A stretch of 64,000 nucleotides of DNA from JAOUGY01 sp963825585 (GTDB lineage: Bacteria > Actinomycetota > Acidimicrobiia > Spongiisociales > ZC4RG35), in assembly GCA_963825585.1 (NCBI GenBank), contig CAWGTX010000010.1, positions 434,001 to 498,000 of the forward strand. The letters run 5' to 3'. How positions within the stretch are numbered: position 1 is the first letter of the stretch; the number at the start of each line of letters is the position of its first letter. The notes under the pieces are model-generated. The model had not been told where the DNA came from and searched no databases. It worked only from the letters and a program-made list of their open reading frames with translations. Positions 51,111 through 58,871 of the stretch are shown here, in pieces. The position numbers were made by a program, and so were the translations under genes.

Positions 51111-51186
51111 ATCGGTTCGTGGATCGTCCACTCGGGCCACGATGACTTCTGCGGGGGGACGACCCCTCAGCACCCCCCGCCGTGCG
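51111..51186 (+). repeat. Island repeat, copy F (right-most)
   Basis: ATCGGTTCGTGGATCGTCCA followed by CTCGGGCCACGATGACTTCT, GCGGGGGGACGACCCCTCAG and CACCCCCCGCCGTG. The right half of the unit is missing. It is the last copy seen and may mark the outer limit of the island. Confidence 0.75.
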
Positions 51187-51235
51187 GGCACGGCGCGGCT
51201 ACGTAGGCAGATCGGTGCTGTCGTGGCATCGGTGG

Positions 51236-51634
51236 ATGGCTCAGGTCCAGCGCCGCAATACCGACGATGTCCCCGACGAGGTCGCTGAGAGGCTTCGGAA
51301 GCTGTGCCTTGCGCTCCCCGATGCGTACGAGGAGCGGGCTTGGGTCGGGACCCGATGGATGGTGCGCAAGAAGACCTTCGCCCACGTGCTCGGCGTCGAA
51401 ACCGACGAATCGGCGTGGGTCGTTCTCACCTTCCGCTCCCAAGGCGAGGAACTCGAGACGCTCCGCCACGTCGGTTACCCCTACTACGTGCTCGAGTGGG
51501 GTCGCCACGCCATGGGGATGGTCATCGACCACGACACCGATTGGGAGGAGGTCCGCGAGATCGTGACCGAGAGCTTCTGTCTGATGGCCCCGAAGAAGCT
51601 CGTCATCCTCGTCGACCGTCCAGACGACCCCTGA
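51236..51634 (+). CDS. MmcQ/YjbR family protein
   Basis: A 132-residue protein with the YjbR double-wing fold. 'RLRKLCLALPDAYEERAW' followed by 'RWMVRKKTFAHVLGVE' and a final 'ESFCLMAPKKLVILV' are typical. The conserved 'YY..WGRH.MG' segment is 'YYVLEWGRHAMGMVID'. ATG 51236 is preferred to the upstream GTG 51182, whose extra residues lie in repeat F. The proteins are described as DNA-binding-like with no established role. Confidence 0.85.
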   Translation: MAQVQRRNTDDVPDEVAERLRKLCLALPDAYEERAWVGTRWMVRKKTFAHVLGVETDESAWVVLTFRSQGEELETLRHVGYPYYVLEWGRHAMGMVIDHDTDWEEVREIVTESFCLMAPKKLVILVDRPDDP

Positions 51635-51904
51635 GGTTGCCTCCCTCAGCAAAGCCGGTGGGCAATGGTCAACACCGAGGTCCGACACGAGCGAGGGTCT
51701 CGACCTTTTCACGCGTTCAGGTGTTCAACGTCCCAGAAGGTCAGCCCGCACTCACCGGCAATCATCCACAACGCTCGATCGTGAAACAATCGAGGTATCG
51801 CGCGGCATCGGTCTGACCTGTCGACGACACTTGGCCAACGTCGAAGCCACGGAGCGGCCCCACGCGGCCGTGGAGCGCACACGAACGGTGGAGGGAGATG
51901 GGCG

Positions 51905-52696
51905 ATGAGGACGTTTTGGATCGCAGCGTTCCTTCCCGTGATCGCAGCGGCGTGTTCTCAGGGGTACTCGTCGGTTGAACTCCTCGATCTCACGCTGACT
52001 CCGGTGGCGGATGCCGCCGATCCGGCGGATCGGGGTGGAGCGGCCTCCCAGCACGTCGACTGCGATGTCGGTATCGCCCAAGCGGCGTGGTCCGGGGACG
52101 CCGGCCCGGCCGGCCCTCCCCGAGAGGCGCCGGAAGACGCCATCAGCGATTTCGCCGAGTTCTGGTCGATTCCCGTGCCATCCGACGATTTCGATGTCGT
52201 GGGCCGTGACCAAGGCCGTCTCCTGTTCGTCCACCGAAATGGTGCTGGGGCGAAGGTGGCTGTGGTGCTCCTCGACGTCGATGGTGGCGACGATGGTCCG
52301 TGGACGATGGACGTGTTCGCCGCCTGTGACCCTTCCGAGCTCGACGGCAGCTACGACGAACCGCTGCGGGTCTGGACGGACTCCGCTGGAGTACGTGTGT
52401 TGACATCGGTGGTCACCACCTTCCGGGGAGCGGAGCACTGTGGCTGGGAAGACGTCATCTACCTTCGGTTCGACGACCGTATCTACCTCGGTGGGGATGT
52501 GCCACGTGATCTGTGGTCGAGCCTCGTCGAAGCGCCCAGTAGGGATGTCGCGTTGTCTCCAGACGCCGTGGACACGGGGCTCAGCAGCGGTGAGGTGGCG
52601 CTGTGGATGTCCCCGGACGATTCAATTGCGTACCTGGTGGCGCCGTCCCAGGTGGACAGCTTTGCGCTCGCCACCGAGCCGGTCTGGTGCGCGTGA
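51905..52696 (+). CDS. Predicted lipoprotein of unknown function
   Basis: A 263-residue protein. 'MRTFWIAAFLPVIAAACSQG' has a lipobox (AAAC) with Cys17 as acylation site. The mature part has several Cys ('VDCDVG', 'FAACDPSE', 'GAEHCGWEDV', final 'PVWCA') and acidic surface segments; 'AISDFAEFWSIPV' is hydrophobic. GGAGGGAGATGGGCG precedes the ATG. No family was recognised. Secreted or surface location is inferred. Confidence 0.75.
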   Translation: MRTFWIAAFLPVIAAACSQGYSSVELLDLTLTPVADAADPADRGGAASQHVDCDVGIAQAAWSGDAGPAGPPREAPEDAISDFAEFWSIPVPSDDFDVVGRDQGRLLFVHRNGAGAKVAVVLLDVDGGDDGPWTMDVFAACDPSELDGSYDEPLRVWTDSAGVRVLTSVVTTFRGAEHCGWEDVIYLRFDDRIYLGGDVPRDLWSSLVEAPSRDVALSPDAVDTGLSSGEVALWMSPDDSIAYLVAPSQVDSFALATEPVWCA

Positions 52697-52821
52697 GACT
52701 CAGGGGACAGGCCATCGGGTCTACGCTCGCCCGGTGACCAAGCATGTCAGCGGTGGTTGCTGGCGGAGTCCTCCTCTCTCGAACGGTCGGTGGTCGAACC
52801 ACGACGAATCGAGGAGGTTCT

Positions 52822-52856
52822 ACTGTCGACTTGTCGAGCTGTTCATCTGTCGAGTG
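52822..52856. repeat. 8-bp tandem array (CTGTCGAC-type)
   Basis: Consecutive 8-bp units CTGTCGAC, TTGTCGAG, CTGTTCAT, CTGTCGAG, TGTC are related to the GTCGAC octamers at 33.55 and 33.97 kb. A TTCACGCG/TTCAGGTG/TTCAACGT triplet of 8-mers is at about 51709-51732. No coding role. Confidence 0.55.
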
Positions 52857-52912
52857 TCCCGCAAGGTCAGTTCCCACTCCTCGGCGATCACGAACGAAGT
52901 AGGCTGCGGTGC

Positions 52913-53140
52913 ATGTCCTGGGTACTCGTCGCCGTCGGTTCTGTCGGGTTCGCTGTGATCGCCGGGAGCTGGTTGCTGAGCCGGATCGCCGAGTCCGGTG
53001 GGACGGTAGAGGGTGACGCCGCCGTGGCGGCTGGTCAGGTCATCGCCCAGATCGAGGCTTTCGGTGGCGGATCCACCAGAGAGCCCTGGGACGGAAGTCT
53101 GCGCCTCGTAGGTCTGGAACGGGCCGAACCGGGACTGTGA
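52913..53140 (+). CDS. Small single-pass membrane protein
   Basis: A 75-residue protein from ATG 52913: one membrane helix ('WVLVAVGSVGFAVIAGSWLL') and a short acidic/Gly tail ('VAAGQVIAQIEAFGGGS'). Upstream extension of the frame is unsupported. It could be a real small gene, since codon use looks normal, but no homologue family is known to me. Confidence 0.45.
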   Translation: MSWVLVAVGSVGFAVIAGSWLLSRIAESGGTVEGDAAVAAGQVIAQIEAFGGGSTREPWDGSLRLVGLERAEPGL

Positions 53141-53339
53141 GTTCCCGATCAGGGCTCCCCGGTACGTCGTGGTGACCGCTCCACCAACCGGATCTGTGGT
53201 CGCCGGTAGACTCCGAGTCGCTCAGGAGGGCGCAGCCGGGTTCGCGGGCAGGACCGAGTCCACCTCCACTTGGCTCGAACCCACACCGACGTCTCCCCTC
53301 GCCGGGCACGCGAACCGCCGGCACGCAAAGGAGATCGTC

Positions 53340-54323
53340 ATGCCGTCACTTCCTCCACGCCCGGACCTCGATCAGCTGCGGCGTCAAGCCAAGGAGAGAG
53401 TGCGACTCGCCCACGAGCCGACCTTGCACGCCGCTCATCTCCGGATCGCCCGCGACCACGGGTTCTCCAGTTGGCCCAAGCTGGTCGCCGAGATCCACCG
53501 ACGCACTGCTCTCGACGACGGACCGGACGCGCTGCGCCGACTCGTCGAACGGCATCCCGAGCTGGCCACCACGGAGATGCTGAACTGGCTCGACCACCCG
53601 TTCGGAGCCACGCCGCTCGGATACGTGGCCATGCTCCGCTACGACACGGCGGCAGGATTGTGGCGCGACGTGCCCGGAACGGCGGAGGCGGCGCGGATTC
53701 TGATCGGAGCCGGCGCGCCCATCGAAGGTCTTCCCTCCGATCGGGAGACGCCGCTCATCACCGCCGCCAGCTACGGCGATGCCGCTTTCGCCGCCGTTCT
53801 CGTGGAGATGGGCGCCGACCTCGAGGCCACGGCCCGGCCGGACTCAGGTGGGATCCCAGGAGCGACCGCACTCGTCCACGCCGCGGTCTTCGGCATGACC
53901 GAGGTGGTGGACCTGCTGGTCGAAGTTGGAGCCCGGGTTGGATCGATCGAGATCGCAGCCGCCGCCGGTGACCTGAGCGGCTGGATGCGCGACTCCACCA
54001 CCCTCCAGGAACAGGTCAGGTCACTCGTGATGGCCGCCGACCACGAGCGGCTCGGCGTCATCGACCGTTTGGTGGACGCAGGCACGCCAATCGACGCCAT
54101 CGACGAAACCTTCGGTCGTCACCCACTCCGGATCTCGGCCGGCAACGGGCGGGTGGCTTCGGTGAAGCGGCTCCTGAAACTCGGCGCCGACCCCAACCTG
54201 GCCGACCCGACCTCGGGACTCACGCCCCTCCGGGCCTGTCGGGAAGGGCGGATGAGGGTGATGGTCACGGCACGCCACGACGAGGTGGAACGCTTGCTCG
54301 TGGCGTCGGGCTCGATTCGGTGA
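53340..54323 (+). CDS. Ankyrin-repeat protein
   Basis: A 327-residue protein starting at ATG 53340, with AAAGGAG upstream. The N-terminus 'LDQLRRQAKERVRLA' and 'ARDHGFSSWPKLVAEI' is the region commonly found before ankyrin repeats in actinobacterial proteins. Repeat-like elements follow: 'TPLITAASYGDAAFAAVLVE', 'GATALVHAAVFGMTEVVDLL', 'HPLRISAGNGRVASVKRLLK' and 'LTPLRACREGRMRVMVTARH'. A protein-interaction role is likely; no enzyme domain is seen. It appears to be transcribed alone. Confidence 0.88.
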   Translation: MPSLPPRPDLDQLRRQAKERVRLAHEPTLHAAHLRIARDHGFSSWPKLVAEIHRRTALDDGPDALRRLVERHPELATTEMLNWLDHPFGATPLGYVAMLRYDTAAGLWRDVPGTAEAARILIGAGAPIEGLPSDRETPLITAASYGDAAFAAVLVEMGADLEATARPDSGGIPGATALVHAAVFGMTEVVDLLVEVGARVGSIEIAAAAGDLSGWMRDSTTLQEQVRSLVMAADHERLGVIDRLVDAGTPIDAIDETFGRHPLRISAGNGRVASVKRLLKLGADPNLADPTSGLTPLRACREGRMRVMVTARHDEVERLLVASGSIR

Positions 54324-54386
54324 GGTTGAGCGGATAGGGACAGCTGACCTCTGCCGCTCCTCCCTATCGCCGCGCTCAGCGATCCG

Positions 54387-55280
54387 TCAACGACGGCGCA
54401 GCTGCTCGGTGACCTCGGCGTAGGAACCAATCCCGAAACGGGCACCCATCGACTCGGCCCAGTTGGTATCCATCTTCTCGAGCAGCTCGGGCGACAGAAC
54501 GTATCGAGACGGGTCGACTTCGGGTTTGCCCACCTTCGAAGAACCGGCGCCGGGAGGCAACGCGCCCACCGCGTCCGACCGTTCCCGATGCATGCGGTCG
54601 TCGAAGCGGTCGGCGTGCTGCACCATGAACTCGTGGGTCGACTGCCTGGTGACCAGGTCGATCAGGGCGGCGTCGGCTGCGATCTGCAGGAACTCGGCCA
54701 CCCGCACCACCGTGGCCCGGAGATCCTCGCGCATCAACTCGTAGGAGAGCAACAGCGTGTCCGGGCTGTCTCGCTGCGCCCACCACGACTCGATGTGGGT
54801 CCAGTAGTCCTTGCCCCGATCCCGCTGGAGGTGCGGGGCCAGATACTCCTCCAGGCTGACCGTGCCGGGTTCGAACAGCCAGCCTTCGTAGAACCGGTAG
54901 TACGACACGTGCACCACTCGAGGCTCACGAAACGCAACGATGTAGCGGCAGCCCTTCGGCACGGCATTGTGCGAGTAATGGCTCTTGAACGCCCGGGGCT
55001 CCCACCCCTGATCGGCATCCAGGTCGACGCCGAGAGCATCGGCCACCTCGATCCACGGGCTCACCCGCGAGATATCGTCGAAGCTCATATCGCCGCCCGA
55101 CCGCAACCCGTGCACGATCTGCTGCAGCCATGTGGTGCCGGCCTTGCTCCACGGCGTGATGATCACGTCGCTCGGACGGGGCCGGAACGCTTTGCCCTTC
55201 TCGAAGGTGCTGGGAGGGAAGATCAGATTCTTCGCCTCGATCATCTCGTCGAACGACCGGGGGTAGTGCGCAGTGGACAT
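54387..55280 (-). CDS. PAPS-dependent sulfotransferase
   Basis: A 297-residue cytosolic-type sulfotransferase. The 5'-phosphosulfate loop is 'ITPWSKAGTTWLQQIVHGL' (K-x-GTTW). 'FKSHYSHNAVP' contains a histidine near the catalytic position, 'CRYIVAFREPRVVHVSYYRF' is the 3'-phosphate binding region, and the C-terminal 'GSSKVGKPEVDPSRYVLSPE' is present in place of the usual 'RKG..GDWK' loop. The acceptor could be a lipid, steroid or small alcohol. It is monocistronic. Confidence 0.88.
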   Translation of the reverse strand: MSTAHYPRSFDEMIEAKNLIFPPSTFEKGKAFRPRPSDVIITPWSKAGTTWLQQIVHGLRSGGDMSFDDISRVSPWIEVADALGVDLDADQGWEPRAFKSHYSHNAVPKGCRYIVAFREPRVVHVSYYRFYEGWLFEPGTVSLEEYLAPHLQRDRGKDYWTHIESWWAQRDSPDTLLLSYELMREDLRATVVRVAEFLQIAADAALIDLVTRQSTHEFMVQHADRFDDRMHRERSDAVGALPPGAGSSKVGKPEVDPSRYVLSPELLEKMDTNWAESMGARFGIGSYAEVTEQLRRR

Positions 55281-55615
55281 GTGCGTCGAGCATACGACCC
55301 CGGGTCGTGGTCCGGCCGCCCAACGGACGTCCTCACGATGCAGTAGGTGGCACGGCGGGCTTGGCGCGGCTCTGTAAGCGAACCGTAGGGGGCCGCGTGC
55401 ACAGTGATCACTATCCGAAGGGGGCTCGTGGTCAAGGACAAAAATTTCGCGATCTGGCGACGGAAATCACTTCCTATGGCCTCTGGTCATGCCGATGACT
55501 GGAGAAGAGGATGCCAAGTGGAGGTGGGGCGATGACCGCCACGGATACGAGAACGACCGACAACCGGCTCTCGGCCGTCGTGGGATCGGCCACCTCATTT
55601 CGAAGGAGGCAGATC
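55281..55615. other. Intergenic region with regulatory potential
   Basis: No gene is seen. The last part holds AAGGAGG at 55603-55609, a perfect Shine-Dalgarno for the GTG at 55616. A longer upstream frame (from 55511) exists but would place residues before the signal peptide. Confidence 0.45.
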
Positions 55616-56370
55616 GTGAGAAGGACTCTCGCATCGGTCGTGGCGGCCTTCGCATTCGTGTTGCTGGCCCTGCCGGCCGTCGCCATCGACGACATCACAA
55701 TTCCCCTCACCACCGTCGTGCGGGGAGCCGAGGGGGAGAGCTTCCTCCTCGCCGAAGTGCCCACCGGCGGTGAAGCCGGCTGCGAGGCAGTGGTTTCGGC
55801 CACCGCCCACAACAACGAATCCGTTCACCTCGGCAACGACCTGATCGTCGCGTCGGGCGGCAACCAGGTGGTGCTGGTCGACGTCGAGTCCGCCACCGGC
55901 AAGGTCACGACCGCCGACGGAACCCTGGTGCTGGGTGACACCATCACCGTGACGCTGGTACTCGGACAAGCCGACGAAGGCCGGCCGCGCTCGGTGTTCA
56001 GCGGTGGCGCGACCGTGACCGTTTCGTGCATCCCCGAGGAGACCACGACGACACGGTCCCCGAAACGACCACGACAACCGAAGCCACCACCACAACAACC
56101 GAGGCCACCACCACGACCACGCTTCCCGAGACGACCACCACCACGGTGCCGCCGTTCACTTCGAGCAGCGTACTCGGAACCACCACCACGACACTGCCCG
56201 TCACCACGAGCAGCGTGTTGGGAACATCGACCACCACCATCCCGCCCGTGACCGGGTCGACCCTGCCCTTCACCGGGCCGGAAGATGTCGCCGGTCTCGC
56301 CATGGCGGGGGCAACCCTGCTGGTGTTGGGCGGCGCCATCGTGCTCGCCACCCGGGAACAGGGCGCCTGA
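55616..56370 (+). pseudogene. LPXTG-type surface protein (LPFTG), frameshifted
   Basis: GTG 55616 with AAGGAGG 6 bases upstream begins a signal peptide ('RRTLASVVAAFAFVLLALPA', cleavage near 'VAID'). A beta-rich domain (about 25-140) with two Cys follows. At about 56045-56055 one base is missing, after which a Thr/Glu/Pro-rich stalk ('VPETTTTTEATTTTTEATTT') continues in another frame to 'STLPFTGPEDVAGLAMAGAT' and a hydrophobic tail ending 'ATREQGA'. This is a sortase-sorting signal. Repetitive ACC/ACG codons make both slippage and sequence error likely. Confidence 0.8.
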
Positions 56371-56380
56371 GGCCACCCGT

Positions 56381-56412
56381 GCCACCCGATGCGGTTCGCC
56401 GTGTCGGGTGGC
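56381..56412 (+). terminator. Terminator-like hairpin after the LPFTG gene
   Basis: GCCACCCGA (56381-56389) pairs with TCGGGTGGC (56404-56412) around a 14-nt loop that can itself pair (GCGG...CCGT). AATTTGTG follows, a weak U-rich tail. Confidence 0.6.
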
Positions 56413-56565
56413 AATTTGTGCTGCAGGGTCCACGCTGGTTCAGCTGGACCTGACGCCCCCTCCGGCCCTGGCCCGACCGCTTGCGGTCGGCGGACACCTC
56501 CCCCTCCGCGGAAGGAAACGTGCCCGGCCGGTTGCGGTTGATGACGACACATCTAGGTTGGTCCG

Positions 56566-57621
56566 ATGCGACCCACCGTGATCACGGCCGACCGGATGAA
56601 CCGGGCGGTGTTGGTGCGCCAGCGGCTGGTGGAGCGGTCACGGGCACCGATCGCAAAGGTGCTCGAATCGGTGGGTGGCCTGCAAACGCAGTACGCCCCG
56701 TCGGGGTATGTCGGGTTGTGGTCGCGCCTGGAACTGGCCGACCGGCAGAAGCTCACCGATGCGTTGCGCGACGGGCGGGTCATTCAGGCGACACTCATGC
56801 GCTCCACCATCCACATGGTGTCGAGGGCCGACTATCCCCTGATGGCGGCGGGGATTCGCGCGGCCCGGCGTGACTGGTGGCGGCGGCTGGCCACGAGCAG
56901 GAAGCTGCCAGACGAGCACGAGGCGGTGGCGGCGCTGGTTCGGGACCGTCTGGCTGACGGTCCCGCCCAACGGGTGGAGCTGGTGGCGACACTCACATCT
57001 GCCGGCTACCCGAAGGAGGTCTGGGAAGGGGTGGGCCTGTGGGTGGACATGGTGCGGGTGCCGCCGTCGGGGACGTGGGACCGACGACGTGCCGACCTGT
57101 ACGGCTTGGCTGAACACCACGTGAGAGGGATGACCGAGCGCGACGAAACGGAGGGCATGGCGCTCCTCCTGAGGCGATACCTCGGCGCCTTCGGGCCGGC
57201 GCCGCTGTCGGATGCCGCCAACTGGGCGGGTGTGGCCAACACCGCCATGAAGGCGGCGGCCGAGAACATGCGTCTTCGCCAACTCGTCGACGAACAGGGC
57301 GGCATCCTGTACGACCTTCCCGGCGCTCCGCTGCCGAACGCCGCCCTCGAGGTCCCGGTTCGGTTTCTGCCCACCTGGGATGCGGTATTGCTGGTGCACG
57401 CCCGACGTTCCGGGGTGCTACCCGAGCAGTACCGACCGCTCGTGTTCCACACGAAGAACCCGCAGTCGGTTGCCACGTTCCTGGTGAACGGCCGGGTGGC
57501 GGGAACGTGGCGCCACCAGGCCGGTCGGGTGGAGGTGTCCCCTTACGAACCGCTCCCCCCGGCCACCCTGACCGACGTCCAGGCAGAGGCCGATCGGTTG
57601 GCGGAGTTCCACCGCAACTGA
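56566..57621 (+). CDS. Winged-helix (HTH_42) AlkZ-like DNA glycosylase family protein
   Basis: A 351-residue protein of the HTH_42/AlkZ family. 'LESVGGLQTQYAPSGYVGLW' contains the Q-x-Q motif at about residues 40-42 used by AlkZ-type glycosylases to unhook interstrand cross-links. 'RSTIHMVSRADYPLM' and 'FLPTWDAVLLVHARRSGVLP' are other conserved blocks. AlkZ proteins guard against DNA-alkylating natural products, whereas many relatives have no known substrate. It is on the plus strand between the LPFTG gene and a gene of unknown function. Confidence 0.85.
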   Translation: MRPTVITADRMNRAVLVRQRLVERSRAPIAKVLESVGGLQTQYAPSGYVGLWSRLELADRQKLTDALRDGRVIQATLMRSTIHMVSRADYPLMAAGIRAARRDWWRRLATSRKLPDEHEAVAALVRDRLADGPAQRVELVATLTSAGYPKEVWEGVGLWVDMVRVPPSGTWDRRRADLYGLAEHHVRGMTERDETEGMALLLRRYLGAFGPAPLSDAANWAGVANTAMKAAAENMRLRQLVDEQGGILYDLPGAPLPNAALEVPVRFLPTWDAVLLVHARRSGVLPEQYRPLVFHTKNPQSVATFLVNGRVAGTWRHQAGRVEVSPYEPLPPATLTDVQAEADRLAEFHRN

Positions 57622-57652
57622 CAGCACGGGGGCGCGCCAATACACTGCGCTC

Positions 57653-58273
57653 GTGAGCAACCCCGTGATCGCCGTCCGAGTCAGAGACGACGCCCACGCC
57701 CGGATAGCCTGGGCGGTGGGCTCCCACCCTCGGATCGGCAAGGTGGCGATGCTGGGCCGCAAGCCACCCGCCTCGTGGAGCGACCTGGTGGTGGCCCCGG
57801 GGGGTCTGGGGACACCCGACATCGTGGTGGACCCCGATCCCGACGACGTGGGGATCGTGGTCACGGCCGGAGACTCCACCCGCCCCGGCGTGACCCACGC
57901 ATCGTTGGAAGGCTTGGCCAGGGCGTTGAAGGTTCGTATCGGCCAGCCAGATGCCGAGGTGGTCTGGACCGGCCGCGGAAAACCGCTCCGGGAGGGACCG
58001 GTTCACCACTTCCCTCCCCCGCTGGGTGCGGTCCGCGGCATGGACGGCGAGGCGCCGGTGGAAGGAGATCTGGCAGGAGTGGGAGCTTTCGGCACCACCA
58101 GCCTGGTCGTGCTCGACGACCGCCGCTTCCTCGAGACGATCTGCATCGCGGCCGGGGCCGTTGTCGCCGACATCGCCATCGAGGCACCTACGCCGGTGTG
58201 GGAGCGCGCCGAGGCCTATCTGGCGGCGTGTGAAGAGCTCGGCGTGGTGATCGCCGAAGCGGTCACTTCCTGA
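57653..58273 (+). CDS. Conserved-looking protein of unknown function
   Basis: A 206-residue soluble protein starting at GTG 57653. N-terminal 'ARIAWAVGSHPRIGKVAMLG' and 'DIVVDPDPDDVGIVVTAGDS' look like alternating beta-alpha elements of a Rossmann-like fold without a GxGxxG motif. A second half has 'GVGAFGTTSLVVLDDRRFLE'. I cannot assign a family. It overlaps convergently by 11 bp with the DUF3566 gene. Confidence 0.6.
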   Translation: MSNPVIAVRVRDDAHARIAWAVGSHPRIGKVAMLGRKPPASWSDLVVAPGGLGTPDIVVDPDPDDVGIVVTAGDSTRPGVTHASLEGLARALKVRIGQPDAEVVWTGRGKPLREGPVHHFPPPLGAVRGMDGEAPVEGDLAGVGAFGTTSLVVLDDRRFLETICIAAGAVVADIAIEAPTPVWERAEAYLAACEELGVVIAEAVTS

Positions 58274-58739
58274 CGGAGGTGACGGGCGTCTCCTGGGTCG
58301 GCATGTCGATCGACGTCGACCCGTTGGGGACCGCCGCTGCCGGAACCTGGGGTGCCCGGGCGACAGGGGCCGAAAGCACCTCTTCCAACACCACGAACTC
58401 GATCCCGCCGACGATGTCGGAGATGAGGTTGTACATGACGGCGGCCAGCGTCGTGAGCCCGGTCGCCACCACCGACAGGGTGATCGAGCCGAACACCGCG
58501 ATGCGGAGGAAGCGCTCGGAGTCGGCGAACGGGTCGGTGCCCTGTTCGAACAGACCGATGCTGGTGAGGGTCTCGACCAGTTGATCCGGGATGCCCGATG
58601 CGTCGACGACCGACCAGAACATGACGAAGCCCAGGATCAGAGCGAGACCGGCGACGAGCCAGAAGATGGCGGACACCTTGAACACGGTCCAAGAGTCGAC
58701 TTTTCGGATGATGCGCCGGACCCGGCGAACCTGAGACAA
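58263..58739 (-). CDS. DUF3566 membrane protein
   Basis: A 158-residue protein with two membrane helices ('VSAIFWLVAGLALILGFVMF' and 'VVATGLTTLAAVMYNLISDI') and a Pro/Thr-rich C-terminal tail. 'RIIRKVDSWTVFKVS' and 'GGIEFVVLEEV' are typical of DUF3566. The mycobacterial homologue (Rv0007) also follows gyrA. In this window the order gyrB-gyrA-DUF3566 is kept, all on the minus strand. Confidence 0.9.
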   Translation of the reverse strand: MSQVRRVRRIIRKVDSWTVFKVSAIFWLVAGLALILGFVMFWSVVDASGIPDQLVETLTSIGLFEQGTDPFADSERFLRIAVFGSITLSVVATGLTTLAAVMYNLISDIVGGIEFVVLEEVLSAPVARAPQVPAAAVPNGSTSIDMPTQETPVTSVRK

Positions 58740-58802
58740 GAGGGCCTCCAGATGGCTCTATCTCGAGCTGCCTGACGGGCGGACTCGACTGGTGCTGTTC
58801 AG

Positions 58803-58868
58803 TGTACCGGGGTACACCGATATCAACGAGTACCGGGGCGCGACGGTTCCCGTCGCGCCCCGGTACTC
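58803..58868 (-). terminator. Double hairpin downstream of gyrA
   Basis: A perfect 19-bp stem GAGTACCGGGGCGCGACGG (58828-58846) pairs with 58850-58868 around a TTC loop, 4 bp downstream of the gyrA stop on the minus strand. A smaller hairpin GTGTACC-GG-GGTACAC lies at 58803-58818. Neither has a U-run, but this is the strongest stem in the window. Confidence 0.65.
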
Positions 58869-58871
58869 CCG

